NCBI GenBank assembly: GCA_015152525.1
Contig: SUTU01000002.1
Span: forward strand, 62,001-126,000
Length of the DNA: 64,000 bases
Reading direction: 5' to 3'
Source of the DNA: Cyanobacteria bacterium SIG28
GTDB taxonomy: Bacteria > Cyanobacteriota > Vampirovibrionia > Gastranaerophilales > Gastranaerophilaceae
Shown: positions 8,609-17,064 of the stretch, in pieces
Layout: every line of letters begins with the position of its first letter
Position numbering within the stretch: the stretch's first letter is position 1
Position numbers and translations under genes: made by a program
Notes under the pieces: model-generated
Databases searched by the model: none
The model's input: only the letters and a program-made list of their open reading frames with translations
Told to the model about the DNA's origin: nothing

Positions 8609-9658
8609 ATGAAACGATTTTTTAAGAGAATATTTAGTTTAATATTTATAATTACATTAGGTTTTCTTTGCTACTATTATCAAGATTGGTTTAAAGAACA
8701 GTACAGGCACGCTAAAGGTGTATACTATATATTTAAAGGTGATCAGGCATATTCAGCTGATAATATGGGTAAAACTCTAGAGTTTTATCAAAAAGGGTTA
8801 GAGCTTTTTCCCGGGCATTATGAGGCTTGGTTTAATTTAGGAAACATTTATGCTGTATATGAAGATTATTACTCAGCTGTAGATGCTTATGAACACGCAA
8901 TTAAAGCTCACCCAAAATTTGTTATGGCAAGAATGAATTTGGGTATAGTATATTCAGATCATTTAGGATTTTTTGATGAAGCTATTGAACAGTATGACGA
9001 AATAACTAAAATAGATTTGTTTAAACTTTGGATACCATATGTTTATTCAAACGTGAAGAGTATAAAGGGTAACAGAGCTTTAGCGTATTACAACAAGGGG
9101 ATTGCATTTAGAAGAAAGGCTCTTTACTTACCGATAGAAAAACAACATTTGGTTTATGAATATCTGGGACATGCTAAAGAAGCTTACGATAAAGCAATAG
9201 AAATCATAGATAATAATCAAGATTTTTATTATAACAGAGGTGTTATACATCATTTAAGAGGTGAGTATAAAGATGCCGGATTAGATTATTGTAAAGCTAT
9301 TGAGCTTGAACCGATGAACTTTGAAGGGCATTATAATCTCGCAGTTTTACTAAGACGTATTAATAAAAACAGGGAAGCAATTTCAGAATTGGAAAAAGCT
9401 GCTATTTTGATTTCGGAAAACTCTAATTCAACAGAATTACAAACTGCTTACATTTTTAATCTTTTAAATGAAGTTTCCAGAAGATTTATAACAAGTAACG
9501 AATTTTATACTGAAAAATTAACTGATGAGCCTAGCGGAAGTATTAGTTATACTTATGTTAATGGTAGAATAGTTGCCGATGAAGAGTTTGACAAAGCAAT
9601 GTATAACAATTTTAAAACTTGTGCCGGTTATAGCTATTTTAGTGAAGAAAGGTATTAA
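8609..9658 (+). CDS. Membrane-anchored TPR protein
   Basis: A single N-terminal membrane segment (about 7-25) after a basic start is followed by tetratricopeptide repeats across about 40-285, for example AWFNLGNIYAVYEDYYSAVDAY and YYNRGVIHHLRGEYKDAGLDY. The 349-residue protein ends in a segment without repeats. TPR arrays are protein-binding scaffolds; here the array should sit outside the cytoplasmic membrane or at its face, depending on anchor orientation. It is separated by one base from the diguanylate cyclase gene and probably co-transcribed with it, so it may take part in the same signalling unit. Confidence 0.8.
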   Translation: MKRFFKRIFSLIFIITLGFLCYYYQDWFKEQYRHAKGVYYIFKGDQAYSADNMGKTLEFYQKGLELFPGHYEAWFNLGNIYAVYEDYYSAVDAYEHAIKAHPKFVMARMNLGIVYSDHLGFFDEAIEQYDEITKIDLFKLWIPYVYSNVKSIKGNRALAYYNKGIAFRRKALYLPIEKQHLVYEYLGHAKEAYDKAIEIIDNNQDFYYNRGVIHHLRGEYKDAGLDYCKAIELEPMNFEGHYNLAVLLRRINKNREAISELEKAAILISENSNSTELQTAYIFNLLNEVSRRFITSNEFYTEKLTDEPSGSISYTYVNGRIVADEEFDKAMYNNFKTCAGYSYFSEERY

Positions 9659-9659
9659 G

Positions 9660-11075
9660 ATGGATAGTAAAAAACTTCACTTCTTATCAAAAACAGCTGA
9701 TATATTAATAAAAGAATTAGATTCGTATGATTTAGTTAAGGAATTAAATGAGGTATTAGCTAATTTTATAAATATCAAGGAATTAAATATATATGTTTTT
9801 GACCCAAATACTTCTACATTGAGAAATTATGCGCAAAATTGGTGCATAATAGATGAAGTTATTGAGGTTGATGTTAAAGAGCAAATCTATAAGGCTTATG
9901 AAGAAATTCACGGTAACGATTTTGTTATCAACAATAAAGCATTTAAGTTGCCTCAAACATTAAGTGAAATCAGTTTTAAGCTTAATTCTTTGTACATGCC
10001 AATCGTAAAAAACGGCATGGTATTTGGTATAATTGGTTTAGATTTTATTGAAAATACTTCTGTGGATATGGAATTTTTATTTTTAATGAAAATTTTTGGC
10101 GCACAAATTTCTTTGAAACTACAGAATATTGTTTTGAACGAGCAATCACAAATAAACGTTGATTTTCATGATTCAATGAAAAATATTGCAAAGATTATTG
10201 AAACACAGTATGAAATAAACTATATTGTTCCGTTGATTGGTGAAATGTTAGATAGATTTATCTCTGATCACTTGATTTACGTATTTTTAAAATACGGCGA
10301 AGAATTTAATCTTGTATGGCCAAAGGACTGTAAGGATGAAAGGGTTTTTGAAGCATTAAAAAAACTTGATAAAGATTATAGTTATATATTAACTAATGAC
10401 GATAAAATAGGCGCATTTCCACTTTTAACCGAAAATGAAATAACCGGCTGTATAGTTGCAAGAAGCATGATTGAAAAACTTTCTAAACGAGATATTGATT
10501 ATCTTGAACAACTTACCAGACAAGCTGCTGCAACTATAAACAGAGCAAATACGTATTCAACAATATTACAATATGCGACGTTGGATGCTTTAACAAACTT
10601 AAACAACAGGCGTCAGTTTGAAACTCGGTTGGGTCAAGAAATTGCAATAACGAAACGTCAAAACAATCCGCTTTGTGCGATGATGATTGATATAGATTTC
10701 TTCAAAAAAGTTAATGATACTTATGGTCATGCTTCAGGCGACGAAGTTTTAAGAACTGTTGCCGGTATTATAAAAGAACATTTACGAGAATCTGATATTC
10801 CGGCCCGTTATGGCGGTGAAGAGTTTGCGGTGTTATTACCTTATACACATATTAATGAAGCGCAAATAGTTGGTGAGCGACTAAGAAAAGCGGTTGAGGC
10901 AAAAGAAATTACAATAAACAAAGAAACTGCTAATGAAATGAGTATTAGTGTAACTATAAGTATGGGCTTGGCGGAATATGATAGTCAAGAAACCGGTGAA
11001 GAACTTTTTGAACGTGCAGATAAAGCGTTATATGAAGCAAAGAAAAATGGAAGAAATCAAGTTAAATTAGCATAA
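9660..11075 (+). CDS. GAF-GGDEF diguanylate cyclase
   Basis: I place the start at ATG 9660 (MDSKKLHF), one base after the TPR stop and behind GAAAGG; upstream in-frame codons lie inside the TPR gene. The 471-residue protein has an N-terminal GAF-like sensor (about 5-165), a second GAF-like region (about 175-300) and a C-terminal GGDEF domain (about 310-470). The active-site motif is intact (RYGGEEF, about 382-388), and the inhibitory RxxD I-site (RESD) lies five residues before it, so the enzyme should make cyclic di-GMP and be product-inhibited. No membrane segment is seen, so it is cytosolic. No EAL phosphodiesterase is found in this window. Confidence 0.9.
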   Translation: MDSKKLHFLSKTADILIKELDSYDLVKELNEVLANFINIKELNIYVFDPNTSTLRNYAQNWCIIDEVIEVDVKEQIYKAYEEIHGNDFVINNKAFKLPQTLSEISFKLNSLYMPIVKNGMVFGIIGLDFIENTSVDMEFLFLMKIFGAQISLKLQNIVLNEQSQINVDFHDSMKNIAKIIETQYEINYIVPLIGEMLDRFISDHLIYVFLKYGEEFNLVWPKDCKDERVFEALKKLDKDYSYILTNDDKIGAFPLLTENEITGCIVARSMIEKLSKRDIDYLEQLTRQAAATINRANTYSTILQYATLDALTNLNNRRQFETRLGQEIAITKRQNNPLCAMMIDIDFFKKVNDTYGHASGDEVLRTVAGIIKEHLRESDIPARYGGEEFAVLLPYTHINEAQIVGERLRKAVEAKEITINKETANEMSISVTISMGLAEYDSQETGEELFERADKALYEAKKNGRNQVKLA

Positions 11076-11093
11076 ATTAGAATGGAGGGTTTA

Positions 11094-12455
11094 ATGAATT
11101 TTCAACACACACCTTTTAATGGTATAAGTTATGATCACGATACCATAAGAAAATTAATAAAAGAATATGATGTTCAATTTATAAAACTTCAATTTGTTGA
11201 TATTAACGGACAAGTTAAAAACTTGGCAGTTCCTTCTGAACACATTGATAGGGTTTTGAATAATGAAATAATGCTTGACGGATCTTCTATAAAAGGGTTT
11301 AGAGATATAGAAACTTCGGATATGTTTTTCTATCCTGATATCAATACTTTCCAAATATTACCTTGGCAAGAACGTGATGGCAGAAACTCTGCAAGACTAA
11401 TTTGCGACATCTATAATGCTGACGGAACTCCTTTTGAAGGTTGTCCTCGTTGCAATTTAAAACGCTTAATGCTTGAGGCTCAAAAATTAGGATTATCAAT
11501 GAATATAGGTCCTGAAGCTGAATTTTTCTTGTTTGAAAAAGATGAAGAAGACAGAATTACAACAAAAACTCATGACAGAGCCGGTTATTACGATGTTGGT
11601 CCTGATGATTTGGGTGAAGCTGTACGTTCTGATATTGTGAGTACTCTTCAAGAAATGAATTTTGATATAGAAGCTTCACATCACGAAGGTGCCGACGGAC
11701 AGCATGAAGTAGATTTTAAATACTCTGATGTATTAACAGCAGCTGATAATGTTGTAACATTCCGTATCGCAGTTAAAGCTATTGCTGCTCAATACGGATT
11801 ACATGCTACATTTATGCCAAAACCTGTTTATGGAATTAACGGTTCAGGCATGCACTGTAATATTTCGATGTTTAAAGACGGTGTCAATGCATTTTATGAC
11901 GAAAACGCTCAAAATCAGCTTTCTGATACTGCAAGATACGCAATTGGCGGTTTGTTAAAACATATTAAAAGTATTACAGCTGTTTTAAATCCGACTGTTA
12001 ATAGTTATAAACGTTTAGTTCCGGGCTATGAAGCACCTGTTTATATGGCTTGGTCATTGGCTAACAGAAGTGCTTTGTTAAGAGTTCCTTCTAAAAGAGG
12101 TGTTTCAACTCGTGTGGAACTTCGTTCTCCTGATCCGAGCTGTAACCCATATTTAGCTTTTGCTGCAATATTAGCAGCCTGTTTAGATGGTGTAAGAAAT
12201 AGAATCGAACCGCCTAAACAAGTTGATGCAAATATTTATAAACTAACCGAAAAAGAAAGAAAGAAATTCAGAATAGAATCCTTACCGGGTAGTTTAAAAG
12301 AGGCGTTATACTGTATGCAAAATTCTTTAATTGCAAAAACTGCATTAGGACCGCATATTTTGGAAGAGTTTTTAACTGCTAAAGATATTGAATGGGATTC
12401 ATTTAGGACATATGTTTCAGAATGGGAAATTGATAAATATTTAGCAAGATATTAA
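11094..12455 (+). CDS. glnA: Glutamine synthetase type I (alpha form)
   Basis: The enzyme joins ammonia and glutamate using ATP. Visible family motifs in order are DGSSIKGF, GPEAEFFLF, NGSGMHCNIS, the catalytic stretch KRLVPGYEAPVYMAWS, and the C-terminal glutamate segment VELRSPDPSCNPYL. The 453-residue length and the ending without an adenylylation tyrosine motif fit the GSI-alpha subgroup found in Firmicutes and others. ATG 11094 is preferred because GGAGGG sits 6 bases before it; the upstream ATG at 11082 is part of that ribosome site. It follows the diguanylate cyclase by 18 bases but may have its own promoter. No GlnR- or NtcA-type site was recognised. Confidence 0.95.
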   Translation: MNFQHTPFNGISYDHDTIRKLIKEYDVQFIKLQFVDINGQVKNLAVPSEHIDRVLNNEIMLDGSSIKGFRDIETSDMFFYPDINTFQILPWQERDGRNSARLICDIYNADGTPFEGCPRCNLKRLMLEAQKLGLSMNIGPEAEFFLFEKDEEDRITTKTHDRAGYYDVGPDDLGEAVRSDIVSTLQEMNFDIEASHHEGADGQHEVDFKYSDVLTAADNVVTFRIAVKAIAAQYGLHATFMPKPVYGINGSGMHCNISMFKDGVNAFYDENAQNQLSDTARYAIGGLLKHIKSITAVLNPTVNSYKRLVPGYEAPVYMAWSLANRSALLRVPSKRGVSTRVELRSPDPSCNPYLAFAAILAACLDGVRNRIEPPKQVDANIYKLTEKERKKFRIESLPGSLKEALYCMQNSLIAKTALGPHILEEFLTAKDIEWDSFRTYVSEWEIDKYLARY

Positions 12456-12464
12456 TTCAGTATT

Positions 12465-12500
12465 AAAAAAGGTTCGGTTTATAAAACCGAACCTTTTTTT
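12465..12500. terminator. Bidirectional terminator between glnA and convergent gene
   Basis: GGTTCGGTTT / AAACCGAACC form a 10-bp stem flanked by A6 on the left and T7 on the right, so it can stop transcripts from both directions. Confidence 0.9.
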
Positions 12501-12516
12501 GTAATTAACTTTTAAT

Positions 12517-13953
12517 CTATGAGAAGATACCGAATGTTCTGTCGATGTTGTCAGAGATTTGAGTTTTCAACGAATCTATTTGAGTAGTCAAAGCTTGTCT
12601 TTCAGTATCAAGTTTTGCTAATTCGTGGTCGTAACGTTTTTCTTTTGCGTTAATATCTTTCATCGCTTTTTCATATTCAGCTTCAGCTCTTGCTAATTCT
12701 GTTTTATCAATTTCGGTTCTGTTGCTGTATGTAATATCAGTTTGAGCACCAACCATAACAGAATCAGAGTCAAGGATACCTGTGTTATTATTTACAGAGT
12801 AGCCTTCGATTGTAAATCTACCTGACAATATTTGTTCATTTAACCATTCATTATTATTTGTAGCGCCTGATTGAGCTTCATTATTGAATGTTTCAATAGA
12901 TACATAGCCGTCAGATTGTGCTTGTTTGTAAATATTTGCATAGTAGTTGAATAAACCAGCGTCATAATCTTCTTTAGTTCCAGCACCGGCACCAGAAACG
13001 ATATCTGCACCTTTAGTTCTGTATAAATCAAACTTGAATTCTTCTAAACTAGCTCGTATACTTTCTGCTTCTTTAGGATCTTTCTTTTCAATTTCTTTAA
13101 GAGCATTTTCTACTGCTTGGTCATCAAAAATATTAATATTACCAAGTTGTTCTTTTAATATATCATGTCTGGATACTAAATCATTACCAGATGAAGCATT
13201 ATCTGCATAAGCATTATATGCTGCTTGTTCAGCATCAGCTAAGCTGTTTGTTGCTTGTGGCATAAGAGCTGATATAGCTGTTCTTATTTGATTTACTAAA
13301 ACACGAGCATTTTCTTTAACTCTATCATCAGCAGGCTTTTCAGGATCACCCTCGTCTTTCATAGCATCAATTTTTTGATTTATAACTTCATCGTTCCAAA
13401 TTTCTGCTTCACTGATACCTGGTAATAGCTCACCTAGGCTGACAAACAATTCACCAATATTCTCATAATTTTCTGGAAGTGTAGTTTTATCATCAGTACC
13501 ATTAACAGCTTCTAATACTTCTGTTAATTTTGCACTCATATCATCATTTGTAGGTGGTGCAGATATTCCATCTAATTTTCCAGACTCAACTCCTAACATC
13601 AAAGCTGCAAATTCGTACGCATCGGTAGCGCCACCGTTCTGAAGCTTATCATAAACATCTTGTTCAACAATCAAGCGACCTTGTTCATCTCTTATTGAGT
13701 AGCCTTTATAGTTAGAGTTTTTAACACCTTGGCTAGAACATAAGTTTGTAAATGTTGCAGGAACAACGCTGTTATCTGCTTGTTTAATAGTTAATGTTGT
13801 AGCGTCAAGTGCATCTAAGTATTTATTGTAAGCTGCATCGGAAAAGTTTGCTAATTGCAACTTCTTAGCTTGAATATTTTGTGCTTTGTATTCAACGTCA
13901 TGTATTCTAGATGTTAATGCAAGCAAACGTGCTTGCGATGCTGACATACCCAT
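12517..13953 (-). CDS. Lineage-type coiled-coil protein with HLR1 site upstream
   Basis: I do not recognise a named family for this 478-residue protein. The N-terminal 60 residues (MGMSASQARLLALTSRIHDVE then KAQNIQAKKLQL) are predicted alpha-helical, Gln/Ala/Leu-rich and lack a signal peptide, loosely like the N-terminal helices of flagellar or type III-exported axial proteins. The middle (about 100-400) is acidic. The last 75 residues form a strong coiled coil ending in RTFGIFS. A smaller protein at 27863-28579 has a similar build, a C-terminal TFGLG, and an almost identical upstream element at the same distance. An extracellular or appendage-type structural role is speculative. The ATG has a TAAGGAGC site. 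Confidence 0.6.
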   Translation of the reverse strand: MGMSASQARLLALTSRIHDVEYKAQNIQAKKLQLANFSDAAYNKYLDALDATTLTIKQADNSVVPATFTNLCSSQGVKNSNYKGYSIRDEQGRLIVEQDVYDKLQNGGATDAYEFAALMLGVESGKLDGISAPPTNDDMSAKLTEVLEAVNGTDDKTTLPENYENIGELFVSLGELLPGISEAEIWNDEVINQKIDAMKDEGDPEKPADDRVKENARVLVNQIRTAISALMPQATNSLADAEQAAYNAYADNASSGNDLVSRHDILKEQLGNINIFDDQAVENALKEIEKKDPKEAESIRASLEEFKFDLYRTKGADIVSGAGAGTKEDYDAGLFNYYANIYKQAQSDGYVSIETFNNEAQSGATNNNEWLNEQILSGRFTIEGYSVNNNTGILDSDSVMVGAQTDITYSNRTEIDKTELARAEAEYEKAMKDINAKEKRYDHELAKLDTERQALTTQIDSLKTQISDNIDRTFGIFS

Positions 13954-14036
13954 AGTACGCTCCTTAAATTTTATTTTCCCTTTGTACTATGTATTACGGC
14001 ATATTTTTTTAAAACTTTAATGTTTTGAGGTATTTT

Positions 14037-14054
14037 GTTACAAAACTTTACAAA
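14037..14054. promoter_or_regulatory. HLR1-type RpaB binding site
   Basis: Two octamers, GTTACAAA and TTTACAAA, are separated by two bases. This is a full match to the HLR1 consensus (two KTTACAWW direct repeats, 10-bp period) bound by RpaB in cyanobacteria. It lies 84 bases upstream of the start at 13953, and rpaB itself is 6 kb away. Binding is inferred, not shown. Confidence 0.6.
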
Positions 14055-14100
14055 AAGCTCTGCAAGCCAATAAAATTAGGAGTTTATAAAAATTAAATAA

Positions 14101-14133
14101 AACCCGAAGGCTAGTAATATTTACCTTCGGGTT
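14101..14133 (-). terminator. Terminator after outer-membrane-like gene
   Basis: AACCCGAAGG / CCTTCGGGTT form a 10-bp stem with a 13-base loop. On the minus strand the stem is followed by TTATTTAATTTTT, and it lies 28 bases after the stop of the 14161-15015 gene. Confidence 0.8.
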
Positions 14134-14160
14134 CTAAAAAATATATTTTTTTATGAAAAC

Positions 14161-15015
14161 TTATCTCATATCTTTAGTACGGAAATTATAAGTAGCTTTA
14201 ACATTAAATCCGGAGTTTCTGTCATAAGTTGAATAAGTATAATCTCCACCAATTTTAAGGTTTTTAGCAACATCAACATCGGCACCTATACCAACTTTTG
14301 CAGCAGCAGCTTTACGTGGTCGATTAACAATATCAATTTTTTCGTCATCAGGACTGTTAACCATACCATTACCTGATATTCCGCTTGTAACACCTGCAAC
14401 ACCAGCTTCAACATTAGCACGAAGGTTTACATTTTTTGCCACTTTGTAAGAAGGGTTAAAATATGCACCCCAGAAAGCAGTTCCTAATTGTCTTTCAACA
14501 CAACCGCCATCTGCAGCTTCTAATTCATCTTTTAGAACAACACCCGGTGTGTCATTTGTTTTGCTTACGAGTTGTTGTCTAAATAATACACCAGTTTCCA
14601 TATTAAAATTAGGATTAGAGGTTTTAATAGGTGCACCAACTTTAACGCCCCAATTTTGAGTTGTTCTGCCACCGGCTGCTTCAATAGATGCTGATAATGA
14701 TTCATTTGTTACACCAATTGAACCATAAGCTTTAGGTTCAGCGACACCTTGACCCATAAATGGATCTGAACCGTAACCTACACCAACATTTCCTTTTACA
14801 TATAATGGTTCTTTTTTATATGTTAATTCTTGTTGTTGTCGTTGTTGATTTCTTTGAGCTATAGCTGCTCTGTATCTATATTGTCTACTAAGTTCTGTCG
14901 TTTGTTCAGTCTTTTGTTGGGTTGATTGTGCTGTTGTTTGTGCAATTGCAGCCATTGGTGCAAGTGCCGTTGCACCTGCTAGTGCTAGAGATCTAAGATT
15001 TGCTGTTAATTTCAT
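14161..15015 (-). CDS. Probable secreted / outer-membrane beta-rich protein
   Basis: The 284-residue product begins with a signal peptide (LRSLALAGATALAPMAAIA, cleavage after about residue 25), followed by a Gln/Thr-rich linker (about 26-65). The remainder has alternating polar/hydrophobic strands (KGNVGVGYGSDPF, YGSIGVTNESLSASIEAAGG, KIGGDYTYSTYDR) ending in VKATYNFRTKDMR, which fits a small beta-barrel or porin-like outer-membrane protein. No named family is recognised. It has a good AAGGAG ribosome site and its own terminator, so it is monocistronic. Localisation in the outer membrane is inferred from strand pattern only. Confidence 0.65.
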   Translation of the reverse strand: MKLTANLRSLALAGATALAPMAAIAQTTAQSTQQKTEQTTELSRQYRYRAAIAQRNQQRQQQELTYKKEPLYVKGNVGVGYGSDPFMGQGVAEPKAYGSIGVTNESLSASIEAAGGRTTQNWGVKVGAPIKTSNPNFNMETGVLFRQQLVSKTNDTPGVVLKDELEAADGGCVERQLGTAFWGAYFNPSYKVAKNVNLRANVEAGVAGVTSGISGNGMVNSPDDEKIDIVNRPRKAAAAKVGIGADVDVAKNLKIGGDYTYSTYDRNSGFNVKATYNFRTKDMR

Positions 15016-15136
15016 TTTTTGCTCCTTATTTTTGAAAAATTATAGTTTTTACAATTAGACTAAAATTCGTAAAAATATAATTTGCTATTTTGAATAAAAA
15101 AAACTTAATATTTTTTAATAATTAATCAGAGAATTA

Positions 15137-15554
15137 TCCAGCTCAGCGATATATCATTACACAAAAAAAGCCTCGTAACGAGGCTTAATCAATTGGTTGC
15201 GGGAGCTGGACTCGTTGAGCGTAATTTTTACGAGAGTAAAAATAGCTCGACGTTAATGATATAAAGGTTCAAATCCAGCTCAGCGATATATCATTACACA
15301 AAAAAGCCTCGTAACGAGGCTTAATCAAATGGTTGCGGGAGCTGGACTCGTTGAGCGTAATTTTTACGAGAGTAAAAATAGCTCGACGTTAATGATATAA
15401 AGGTTCAAATCCAGCTCAGCGATATATCATTACACAAAAAAAGCCTCGTAACGAGGCTTAATCAATTGGTTGCGGGAGCTGGACTCGTTGAGCGTAATTT
15501 TTACGAGAGTAAAAATAGCTCGACGTTAATGATATAAAGGTTCAAATCCAGCTC
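15137..15554. repeat. Three tandem 137-bp units derived from the tRNA-fMet 3' end
   Basis: Three units start at 15137, 15274 and 15410 (periods 137, 136 and 137), and a fourth partial unit (15547 onward) runs into the real tRNA gene. Each unit holds, reading the minus strand, the last 17 bases of tRNA-fMet including CCA, a 9-base linker and the tRNA's own terminator hairpin. A hairpin-forming insert with an inverted copy of the T-arm sequence follows. Copies 1-3 are almost identical, and the fourth differs at a few positions in the terminator-distal part. No coding frame is present. Confidence 0.9.
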
Positions 15555-15571
15555 TGCAATATATCACTACA

Positions 15572-15596
15572 CAAAAAAAGCCTCGTAACGAGGCTT
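15572..15596 (-). terminator. Terminator of tRNA-fMet, copied three more times
   Basis: AAGCCTCG-TTA-CGAGGCTT followed by seven T residues on the minus strand lies 8 bases after the tRNA CCA. Further copies of the same hairpin lie at about 15441-15459, 15304-15322 and 15168-15186. Confidence 0.9.
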
Positions 15597-15603
15597 AATC
15601 AAT

Positions 15604-15680
<77 letters not shown>

Positions 15681-15777
15681 TTATTTAATTCTCATATCAA
15701 GGGAACTCCCTCAATAATTATATTATGCTTGCTAAATATAAAAAATCAAGTACCAATATTAAGTATGTTTATAATTT

Positions 15778-17064
15778 TTATTTTTTACTTAAATATTTTG
15801 CAAGTCCTTCGCCCATAGAGAAACAAGACGGTATAATTCTCAAAGCGGCTTGTGCTTCAAATTCTGCAGAGATGCAACGACCAATAACAAATAAGTTTTC
15901 ATAATTTTCAACTATTAGTGAGTCTAACGGTAATTGATATTCTTGTAAAACCTGTTTTAGTGTAGAATTATCTCTTTTATCAGAATGAATATCAACCGGA
16001 TAGTTAGAAATCAAAACAGGATTATTAAATGTTTTCCCTGTAACTAAATCATGATAAGTATAAATATATTTACCTTTAACTCGGTTTGAAACCCTTATCC
16101 CCATTGAGTTTGCAATTGACGAAATGTGTGCGTTTTTAAACCCAGGTAAATACTTTTTGCAAAATTCTGAAATTCTTAATATCGCCAAACGTCCTTCTAT
16201 ATAAGCATTTGAGGCAGATATATCCGTGTTAATTAATCTAGGTGCATTAAATGCTACTGAATCAAGTGTTCCGGCAACTGAAAAAATCTGAAAATAGTTG
16301 CTATCAGACTCTTTCAGCACACCTTCACTGATTGCCTGCTCAAATAAAGGCTTAAGCGCCCACTTAGCATTATCCCAAGTATACGCTGTAGATAAATAAG
16401 TCGCACCGTCTACAGTACAAGAAGTAGTAACATTCCTATCTGTATCATATTCCATAAGCCACTTTGAAAAAGTAGCGATATCTACACCTGACATTATAAA
16501 TCGCAAACTTTTTGGTTGAACTCTTTCATTTTTATTTTCAAAATTATTTAAAAAATTACAATTTAATTTTTGACAAATTTTTGCATCACCTGTCGCATCT
16601 ACAAGATACTTCGTTTCGATAGGTAACGATAAAACTTCACTAGAAAAACCGTGATTTTTATCATTATCTATCGTTTCAATATATACCGATAAAATTTTAC
16701 CGTTTTCAGTTTTAATATCTGAAACTTTTGCTTCAAAAATAACGTCGACATTAGCATCTAACATTAGCATATCTAATGCAATTTTGGTTAAATGAGGATT
16801 GAACCAACCTCTATTGCCATCTATATAAGTTATTGCGCCGTTTATGTCTGATAATTTTTTATATAAAGCATTAAAAAAATCATTGTTTATCGAATTATTT
16901 GAAGTTTTCATTGCGGGAATCACTAATGAAGAAGTTATTGCCCCCCCTAAAAAACTATTTTTTTCTATTAAAAGTGTTTTTAGCCCATTAATACCACAAT
17001 TCCAAGCGCAACTAACACCGGCTGTACCACCGCCAACAATAATAATATCGTAATTATTTTTCAT
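15778..17064 (-). CDS. FAD-dependent oxidoreductase
   Basis: The N-terminus has the dinucleotide-binding Rossmann motif (YDIIIVGGGTAGVSCAWNCG then LLIEKNSFLGG), and residues about 155-170 have the second FAD contact pattern ETKYLVDATGDAKI. The C-terminal part carries VIGRCISAEFEAQAALRIIPSCFSMGEGLA, typical of FAD_oxidored (PF12831-like) enzymes. I use ATG 17064 (MKNNYDI), which has AAGGA 5 bases upstream, giving 428 residues. It overlaps the end of the upstream MnmC-type methyltransferase gene by 11 bases, so the two are coupled. The substrate is unknown; pairing with MnmC-type activity is discussed in findings. Confidence 0.8.
   Translation of the reverse strand: MKNNYDIIIVGGGTAGVSCAWNCGINGLKTLLIEKNSFLGGAITSSLVIPAMKTSNNSINNDFFNALYKKLSDINGAITYIDGNRGWFNPHLTKIALDMLMLDANVDVIFEAKVSDIKTENGKILSVYIETIDNDKNHGFSSEVLSLPIETKYLVDATGDAKICQKLNCNFLNNFENKNERVQPKSLRFIMSGVDIATFSKWLMEYDTDRNVTTSCTVDGATYLSTAYTWDNAKWALKPLFEQAISEGVLKESDSNYFQIFSVAGTLDSVAFNAPRLINTDISASNAYIEGRLAILRISEFCKKYLPGFKNAHISSIANSMGIRVSNRVKGKYIYTYHDLVTGKTFNNPVLISNYPVDIHSDKRDNSTLKQVLQEYQLPLDSLIVENYENLFVIGRCISAEFEAQAALRIIPSCFSMGEGLAKYLSKK

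Noticed and set aside
9573-9659. Upstream extension of the diguanylate cyclase
   Set aside because: This stretch lies inside the end of the TPR gene and has no ribosome site; the ATG at 9660 has one and begins the conserved sensor domain.
15137-15554. Integron attC sites or a CRISPR array
   Set aside because: The repeats are contiguous 137-bp units without unique spacers, so not CRISPR. GTTGAGC and GCTCGAC resemble attC core boxes, but they occur in the wrong order (GTTRRRY first), there is no cassette gene and no integrase.
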